Below, piece by piece: positions 11,011 to 15,376 of a stretch of DNA of 15,376 bases. The stretch's first letter is position 1, and each line of letters opens with the position of its first letter. The DNA comes from Desulfocurvus sp. (GTDB taxonomy: Bacteria; Desulfobacterota; Desulfovibrionia; Desulfovibrionales; Desulfovibrionaceae): positions 1 to 15,376 of the forward strand of contig NZ_JALNWM010000061.1 in the NCBI RefSeq assembly GCF_023230885.1, given 5' to 3'. The notes below the pieces were generated by a model. It did not search any database. It had not been told where the DNA came from and saw nothing but the letters and a program-made list of their open reading frames with translations. Position numbers and translations under genes: made by a program.

Positions 11011-12852
11011 ATGGGCTATCTCGACATGCAGCAGTGCCTGGGCGACCTGGAGCGGCGCGGGCAGCTGGTGCGCATCCGCCAGGAGCTGGACGCGCGCCTG
11101 GAAATCGGCGCCGTGCAGCGGCGCGTGTTCGCCGCGGGCGGCCCGGCGCTGCTGTTCGAAAACGTGCGCGGCTGCCGCTTCCCCATGGTCGGCAACGTGT
11201 TCGGAACCAGGGAGCGCCTGCGCTTCATCTTTCGCGACACCCTGCGGACCATCGAGCGCCTCTTCGCCCTCAAGGTCGACCCCCTGGACGCCCTGCGCCG
11301 TCCCTGGCGCTATGCGGGGGTGCCCCTGGCCCTGGCCCGGGCCGTTCCGCGCACGGTGCGCTCCGGCCCGGCCCTGGCCGTGCGCGCCAGGATTTCCGAC
11401 CTGCCCATGCTCGTGTCCTGGCCCCGGGACGGCGGCGCCTACGCGACCCTGCCCCAGGTCTATTCCGAAAGCCCGGCTCGCCCCGGCTACGCGGGCTCCA
11501 ACCTGGGCATGTACCGCGTGCAGCTTTCGGGCAACGCCTACGAACCCGACCGCGAGGTCGGCCTGCACTACCAGATCCACCGCGGCCTGGGGCACCACCA
11601 CGCCGAGGCCCTGGCCCGGGGGCAGCGTCTGCCTGTGAGCGTGTTCGTGGGCGGGCCTCCGGCCATGACCCTGGCCGCCGTGATGCCCCTGCCCGACGGC
11701 ATGCCCGAGGTGTTCTTCGCCGGGGTGCTCGGCGGGCGGCGCCTGCCCATGCTCCGCCGCCCCGGGGCCCTGCCCGTGCCCGCCCACGCCGACTTCTGCA
11801 TCCAGGGGCATATCGTCCCCGGCACGGGCAAGCCCGAGGGGCCCTTTGGCGACCACCTGGGCTACTACAGCCTGACCCACGATTTCCCCGTGCTGGAGGT
11901 CGACGCCGTGTTCCACCGGCCCGACGCCGTGTGGCCCTTCACCACCGTGGGCCGCCCGCCCCAGGAAGACACGATGTTCGGGGCCTTCATCCACGAGCTG
12001 ACCGCCGAGCTGGTGCCCACCGTGTTCTCCGGGGTCCACGAGGTCCATGCCGTGGACGCCGCCGGGGTCCACCCGCTGCTTTTGGCCGTGGGCAGCGAGC
12101 GCTATGTGCCCTACGCCGAGCGCCGCACGCCCCAGGAGCTGCTGACCAACGGCATGTCCCTGCTGGGCTCGACCCAGACCTCGCTGTCCAAGTATGTGCT
12201 CATTGCCGCCCGCGAGGACGACGCGCGCCTGTCGGCCCACGACGTGCCCGGATTCTTCCGCCACATGCTCGAACGGGTGGACCTCGGGCGCGACCTGCAC
12301 TTCATCACCCGCACCACCATGGACACCCTGGACTACTCGGGCATCAGCCTGAACCAGGGCTCCAAGCTGCTGTGGGCCTCGTGCGGCCCGGCGCGCCGGA
12401 CCCTGGCCACGGAAGTCCCCGCCGGGCTGGCCCTGCCCGAGGGCTTCGGCGACCCGCGCCTGGCCGCCCCGGGCATCCTGGTCCTGCGCGGCCCGGCCCA
12501 CGACCGGGGCCGCGACGACCACGACCCGCGCCTGGAAGCCCTGGCCCGGGCCCTGGAGGGCCTCCCCGGGCTGGAGGGGCTGCCCCTGGTGGTCTGCGCC
12601 GACGACGCGGCCCTGGCCGCCCGCAACTGGGACAACCTGCTCTGGGTGACCTTCACCCGTTCGGACCCGGCCACGGACATCTACGGCGCCGGGGCCTTCA
12701 CCCGCTGCAAGCACTGGGGCTGCGCCGGGCCGCTGGTCATCGACGCGCGGCTCAAGACCTACCACGCCCCGCCCCTGGAGCCCGATCCCGAGGTGGAGCG
12801 GCGCGTGGACGCCCTGGGCGCCCCGGGCGGCCCCCTGGCGGGAATCATCTAG
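11011..12852 (+). CDS. ubiD: UbiD-family prenylated-FMN-dependent decarboxylase
   Basis: 613 residues, longer than the ~490 of E. coli UbiD. Cytosolic enzyme that removes the carboxylate of an aromatic or unsaturated acid using prenylated FMN and a divalent metal, usually in ubiquinone or menaquinone synthesis. Visible family motifs: N-terminal PALLFENVRG and VGNVFGT; SN164LGMYR169, matching the metal-binding Asn and active-site Arg; QIH190RGLGHHHAEA; GMPE233VFFAG, a probable metal-ligand Glu; and E276-GPFG-D281-HLGYY, the acidic active-site pair. The last ~130 residues form the C-terminal extension with WDNLLWVTFTRSDPATDIYG. ATG 11011 follows GGAGG with only two bases spacing, but the N-terminus fits the family. 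In an anaerobe, menaquinone synthesis is the likely pathway; substrate is not visible. The flavin prenyltransferase partner UbiX is not in the window. Confidence 0.95.
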   Translation: MGYLDMQQCLGDLERRGQLVRIRQELDARLEIGAVQRRVFAAGGPALLFENVRGCRFPMVGNVFGTRERLRFIFRDTLRTIERLFALKVDPLDALRRPWRYAGVPLALARAVPRTVRSGPALAVRARISDLPMLVSWPRDGGAYATLPQVYSESPARPGYAGSNLGMYRVQLSGNAYEPDREVGLHYQIHRGLGHHHAEALARGQRLPVSVFVGGPPAMTLAAVMPLPDGMPEVFFAGVLGGRRLPMLRRPGALPVPAHADFCIQGHIVPGTGKPEGPFGDHLGYYSLTHDFPVLEVDAVFHRPDAVWPFTTVGRPPQEDTMFGAFIHELTAELVPTVFSGVHEVHAVDAAGVHPLLLAVGSERYVPYAERRTPQELLTNGMSLLGSTQTSLSKYVLIAAREDDARLSAHDVPGFFRHMLERVDLGRDLHFITRTTMDTLDYSGISLNQGSKLLWASCGPARRTLATEVPAGLALPEGFGDPRLAAPGILVLRGPAHDRGRDDHDPRLEALARALEGLPGLEGLPLVVCADDAALAARNWDNLLWVTFTRSDPATDIYGAGAFTRCKHWGCAGPLVIDARLKTYHAPPLEPDPEVERRVDALGAPGGPLAGII

Positions 12853-12867
12853 CGTCGCGTCCTTGAT

Positions 12868-12896
12868 TTGACGCCGGGGCTCCCGGGGAAAAAGAT
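12868..12896 (+). promoter_or_regulatory. Weak sigma-70-like promoter candidate
   Basis: TTGACG (12868-12873), a 17-base spacer and AAAGAT (12891-12896), within a locally AT-richer patch. It would give a ~530-base leader or a non-coding transcript through the direct repeats before the DsbA-like gene. The -10 matches only three of six positions. Confidence 0.2.
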
Positions 12897-12930
12897 TTCT
12901 TGGTTCAGGTCGTTGTCTGCCCAGCCCGTG

Positions 12931-13015
12931 CGACGGCACCGTGCGGGCGCGACGCCGGGGCAGCAGCCGTACCGGCGGGCCTGGTGCGAACGACGGCACC
13001 GTGCGGGCGCGACGC
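12931..13015. repeat. Perfect 25-base direct repeat pair, 60 bases start to start
   Basis: CGACGGCACCGTGCGGGCGC followed by GACGC occurs identically at 12931-12955 and 12991-13015. The intervening 35 bases are unrelated. Inside each copy GCAC-C-GTGC forms a small dyad. No third copy lies 60 bases before or after. Confidence 0.9.
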
Positions 13016-13415
13016 TGGCCCGGGGCCTTACGGGGGCGCCGGTGCCTGGGGGGCCGGACCTTTTTCCGGCCTTGCGCGCCGGTTGACGGCCGCGCGGTGC
13101 CCGGCGGGAGTCCGGCGGGTGGTCCGGTCCCTGGATGGAAGGTCGGGGTTCCGGCGGCCCGGCGCCATCCGTCCGGCCCCCGGCCCCCGGCCTCCGGCTT
13201 TGGCGGTGGCGCGGCCCCGGCGCCGCCCGGAGCCGGGCCGGGGCGCGTTTCGCCCGGCGGGCCGGGGTTGCGCCCGGGGCGTGTCGGGCGTAGAACCGGG
13301 CTCTTCGGCTTGCGCCTGTTCCGGCCCGGCCCGGCCGTGGCCTGTGGCCCGCGACGCCCGCGCCCGGGGCGCCCGGTGGGGCTGGGTGTTTCGATGCCGC
13401 TTTTTCCGACCAGCC

Positions 13416-13421
13416 AAGGAG
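13416..13421 (+). promoter_or_regulatory. Ribosome binding site for the DsbA-like lipoprotein
   Basis: AAGGAG lies 11 bases before ATG 13433, a rather long spacing. It falls inside the extension that would be made from the in-frame ATG at 13394, so it supports the later start, which also places the signal peptide at the N-terminus. Confidence 0.6.
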
Positions 13422-13432
13422 ATATTCCGTCC

Positions 13433-14215
13433 ATGCGCCGAACCCTGTCCGTGTCCCTGGCCGTGCTTGCGGCCCTGGTTCTTGCCGCCTGCGCCCCGCG
13501 AAGCGGGGGGCCGGTCCTGAAGGAGCAGATTCGCGACGCCGTGCGCGAGCATCCTGAAATCGTTCTGGAAGCCCTGGCCGAGGACAAGGTGGCCCTGCTG
13601 GAGCTGGTGGAGCAGGGCGCCCGCGAGCGGCGCGACCGGGCCATGCGCGACAAGTGGCGCCAGCAGCTGGAAACGCCCCTGGAGCCGGCCCTGGACCCCG
13701 CCCGCCCCTGGCACGGCGCGGCCGACGCGGCCGTGACCGTGGTGTCCTATTCCGACTTCCTGTGCGGCTACTGCGCCCGGGGGGCCGCAACCCTCGACGC
13801 CCTGGTGGAGGGCTCGGGGGGCACGGTCCGCCACCTGGCCAAGCATGCGCCCATGTCCGAGAACGGCGAGTACGCGGCCCGGCTCTACGAGGCCCTGGGC
13901 CTGCAACAGGAGGCCCTGGCCCTGGATTTCGCCCGGCGGGCCTTTGCCGAGCAGGCGAAAATCGCCTCGGCCCCGGAGCCGCGCAAGGCGTTCCACGACC
14001 TGGCCCTGGCCCTGCCCGGGGTGGACGCCGGGCGCCTGGAGGCCGACCTGGAGGGCGAGACGGTGCGCGACCGCGTGCGCCAGGACGCCCGGGAGTTCCT
14101 GGACTGGGGGTTCTCGGGGGTGCCGGTCTACCTGTTCAACGGCGTGGCCCTTGAGGGTGCCGTTTCCGAGGGCACCATGCGGGAGGTCCTGGAGCTGGTG
14201 CAGGGCGGCAGGTAG
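13433..14215 (+). CDS. DsbA-like thioredoxin-fold lipoprotein (thiol:disulfide oxidoreductase)
   Basis: 260 residues. The lipoprotein signal ends in the lipobox L17-A-A-C20, so it should be anchored to a membrane facing the periplasm. A charged helical segment with HPEIVLEAL and VALLELVEQGARER precedes the catalytic domain, as in Com1/DsbA-like proteins. The thioredoxin fold starts at VTVVSYSDFLC111GYC114, with the redox pair in a CGYC box, a helical insertion around MSENGEYAARLYEA, and the cis-proline motif GVPVYLFNG. It probably introduces or shuffles disulfides in exported proteins. The VKOR-thioredoxin protein 4 kb upstream could reoxidise it; that link is inference. The start is discussed at the ribosome binding site. 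A terminator hairpin follows 47 bases after the stop. Confidence 0.92.
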   Translation: MRRTLSVSLAVLAALVLAACAPRSGGPVLKEQIRDAVREHPEIVLEALAEDKVALLELVEQGARERRDRAMRDKWRQQLETPLEPALDPARPWHGAADAAVTVVSYSDFLCGYCARGAATLDALVEGSGGTVRHLAKHAPMSENGEYAARLYEALGLQQEALALDFARRAFAEQAKIASAPEPRKAFHDLALALPGVDAGRLEADLEGETVRDRVRQDAREFLDWGFSGVPVYLFNGVALEGAVSEGTMREVLELVQGGR

Positions 14216-14262
14216 CTTCCGGGCCGCCGGTCCGGCCCCGCGGATGCGTCCGGCGGGGCAGG

Positions 14263-14297
14263 GGCCCGCGTCCGCCTTCTGGCGGTCGCGGGCCTTT
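14263..14297 (+). terminator. Terminator hairpin after the DsbA-like gene
   Basis: GGCCCGCG (14263-14270) pairs with CGCGGGCC (14287-14294). An inner CCGCC/GGCGG stem (14272-14276 with 14281-14285) is separated from it by a T:T mismatch and closed by the loop TTCT. TTT, GCG, TTT follow. The long GC stem plus broken T tract fits a + strand intrinsic terminator. Confidence 0.65.
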
Positions 14298-14309
14298 GCG
14301 TTTCGGGCG

Positions 14310-14372
14310 GGCCGGAATGTCGGCGGCCCGGGATGGGCCGGGCCGGGATGTCCGGGCCGGGATGTCGGCGGG
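14310..14372. repeat. Cluster of short imperfect repeats GGCCGG(G/A)ATGTC
   Basis: GGCCGGAATGTCGGCGG (14310-14326), GGCCGGGATGTCCGGG (14341-14356) and GGCCGGGATGTCGGCGGG (14355-14372) are near copies, with a degenerate CCCGGGATGGGCC between the first two. A perfect 14-base palindrome, GGGCGGGCCCGCCC (14371-14384), follows and lies just past the stop of the - strand gene. Confidence 0.65.
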
Positions 14373-14388
14373 GCGGGCCCGCCCGGGG

Positions 14389-15342
14389 TCAGGGCCGGTC
14401 CAGGGCGTAGTCGCGGCAGATGGCCTCGAAGGGCTCCAGGTCCGCATCGCGGGGGGCGCGCATGAAGGCGCCCAGGAGCACGGCGCCGATGCCCGTGCGC
14501 CACATGCGCCCCCGTCGGGCCCGGGGCCAGGGGCGGCGCAGCAGCCGCGCCAGCAGCGGCGCACCCAGGATCCCGGCGCCATGAACCGTGTCCGGGTCCG
14601 TGCGGGGTTCGCCGTCCGGGCCGGGCGGGGCGGGAGCCTCGGCGAAGAAACCCGCCGGGGCGCCCAGGGCGCCGTAGAAGATGTCGGCGTATTGGGCCAG
14701 GGTGCGGTGGTCCAGCAGGGCGTCGGCGGGCCCCAGGCGGTCGAGCACCAGGTCGCAACCCGTGTGCGGGGCGGCCAGGGCCAGGCGAAAATGGCCAGGG
14801 GTGAAGGAGAAGGAGCGCAGCTCCAGACCGCCGGGGACCACGGCGGCTATGCCGAAGGCCGCCCAGGGCACGGGGCCGTCCGGGGGGTGGTCGTCCAGGC
14901 TGTCCAGCACGGCCAGGGCCGTGGCCGCGTCGTCTTCCCGGGCGGGGCCGGGCAGGATGAAGCGCGCCGTGGCCGTCAGGCCCGTGTCCGGCCGGTGCAG
15001 CACGGCGCCGAGCCCGCCGCCGTCCGCGCCGCGCCAGGCGAAGGGCCACAGGCTTCCGCGCGCCGCGTCGCCCTCGCGGGGCGAGGCCCAGCCCGGGGGC
15101 AGGGCGCCCGGATCCTGGTCCACCGACGCCCCCGGCCCCAGGGCCTGCGCGAGGCGCGCCAGGTGCGCCCGGAGGTCGAAATCCTCCCGGGTGCGGCGCC
15201 AGCGCAGGTCCAGCCCCTGGCCGTCGCGCCCGGCCACATGCAGGGCGAAGGCCCGGAACTCGGCAGAGTCCCAGCTTCTGGGCACCTGGAGGCTCACGCC
15301 GTTCCAGGCCAGGAATTTTCGGGGCGTCCGGGGGGTGGTCAT
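14389..15342 (-). CDS. Hypothetical 317-residue protein, not recognised
   Basis: I do not recognise a family. From the ATG at 15342 it encodes 317 residues ending in CRDYALDRP. No signal peptide, convincing membrane span or lipobox is visible, so it is probably cytoplasmic. The N-terminus has a Trp-rich, strand-like block (FLAWNGVSLQVPRSWD, then LDLRWRRTREDFD). The C-terminal third carries an Arg-rich stretch (LARLLRRPWPRARRGRMWRTG) followed by a helix and the acidic DADLEPFEAICRDYA. No clear catalytic motif was found. There is no strong Shine-Dalgarno before this ATG and the frame stays open to the window edge, so the true start may lie further upstream. It is convergent with the DsbA-like gene. 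Confidence 0.75.
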   Translation of the reverse strand: MTTPRTPRKFLAWNGVSLQVPRSWDSAEFRAFALHVAGRDGQGLDLRWRRTREDFDLRAHLARLAQALGPGASVDQDPGALPPGWASPREGDAARGSLWPFAWRGADGGGLGAVLHRPDTGLTATARFILPGPAREDDAATALAVLDSLDDHPPDGPVPWAAFGIAAVVPGGLELRSFSFTPGHFRLALAAPHTGCDLVLDRLGPADALLDHRTLAQYADIFYGALGAPAGFFAEAPAPPGPDGEPRTDPDTVHGAGILGAPLLARLLRRPWPRARRGRMWRTGIGAVLLGAFMRAPRDADLEPFEAICRDYALDRP

Positions 15343-15376
15343 GGTGCGGCTGCGTCGGGCTGCGGCGCGGTTTTCG

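Larger units (their letters stand above)
12853..13432. other. 580-base gene-free, very GC-rich stretch
   Basis: No convincing gene: the frames crossing it are Arg/Pro/Gly-rich in every phase, lack Shine-Dalgarno sites and resemble no family. It holds a weak promoter candidate (12868-12896), an exact 25-base direct repeat pair, a hairpin at 13052-13071 (GGCCGGA with TCCGGCC), and then runs of CCGG/GGCC-rich sequence up to the ribosome binding site of the next gene. Confidence 0.7.

Noticed and set aside
12872..12895. Intrinsic terminator after the UbiD gene (CCGGG/CCCGG stem)
   Set aside because: The stem is only five pairs and is followed by an A tract, not a T tract, on the + strand.
12931..13015. 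Two-repeat CRISPR array
   Set aside because: Only two copies, no leader, no third degenerate repeat at ±60 bases, no cas genes in the window, and a GC content like the surroundings.
13394..13432. Earlier in-frame ATG for the DsbA-like lipoprotein
   Set aside because: It would bury the signal peptide behind 13 extra residues and it places the AAGGAG ribosome site inside the coding region.
12868..13520. Several + strand frames in the gap before the DsbA-like gene
   Set aside because: Arg/Pro/Gly-rich in each phase, no Shine-Dalgarno, no family resemblance; the longest merely runs into the following gene in another frame.
10969..13653. 894-residue open frame on the - strand across the UbiD gene and the gap after it
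   Set aside because: Low-complexity Gly/Arg/His translation, no ribosome binding site, and it spans non-coding DNA as easily as a real gene's opposite strand.

Overview
The window is very GC-rich (about 70% by eye, not counted) and densely coded, with strongly G/C-biased third codon positions, which is why long shadow reading frames appear on both strands. Gene content suggests a Gram-negative anaerobe of the Desulfovibrio type: a c553-like monohaem cytochrome, a long-form UbiD decarboxylase, a type IV pilus machine and periplasmic thiol-oxidation proteins. The taxonomic guess is inference; no rRNA or other marker gene is present. No tRNA, rRNA, insertion sequence, integrase or cas gene was seen.

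Positions 1-8228 form a pilus operon on the + strand. It begins with the tail of a SPOR-like protein. Next come an assembly ATPase with an MshE-type N-terminal domain (323-2032) and a PilC/GspF platform protein (2062-3279). Five type IV prepilins or pseudopilins follow between 3348 and 5649: two closely related small pilins, then FimT/GspH-like, GspI-like and PilW/GspJ-like ones. A 764-residue protein (5646-7940) has a PilX/GspK/MshP-like N-terminus and a large beta-rich C-terminal half. A small secreted Pro/Ala-rich protein ends the run. The gene order resembles the second half of an MSHA pilus locus (mshE-mshG-pilins-mshO-mshP-mshQ). The last two functions appear fused here. Hairpins flank the first pilin gene (3279-3310 and 3742-3770) and may set its expression relative to its neighbours.

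Positions 8336-10485 hold a VKOR/DsbB-like membrane protein fused to a thioredoxin-fold domain with a CPAC site. It overlaps by four bases a PilT-family retraction ATPase. Every pilin and the tip-like protein has one cysteine or none, so the redox protein's client is probably not an intramolecular disulfide in these subunits.

Positions 10535-12852 hold a small cytochrome on the - strand with an unusual C-x-C-H haem motif, divergent from a 613-residue UbiD-family decarboxylase. The shared intergenic region contains a good sigma-70-like promoter overlapped by a near-perfect palindrome. A 580-base non-coding stretch follows (12853-13432) with a perfect 25-base direct repeat at a 60-base interval.

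Positions 13433-15376 hold a DsbA-like lipoprotein with a CGYC site, its terminator hairpin, a patch of short imperfect repeats, and an unrecognised 317-residue protein on the - strand.
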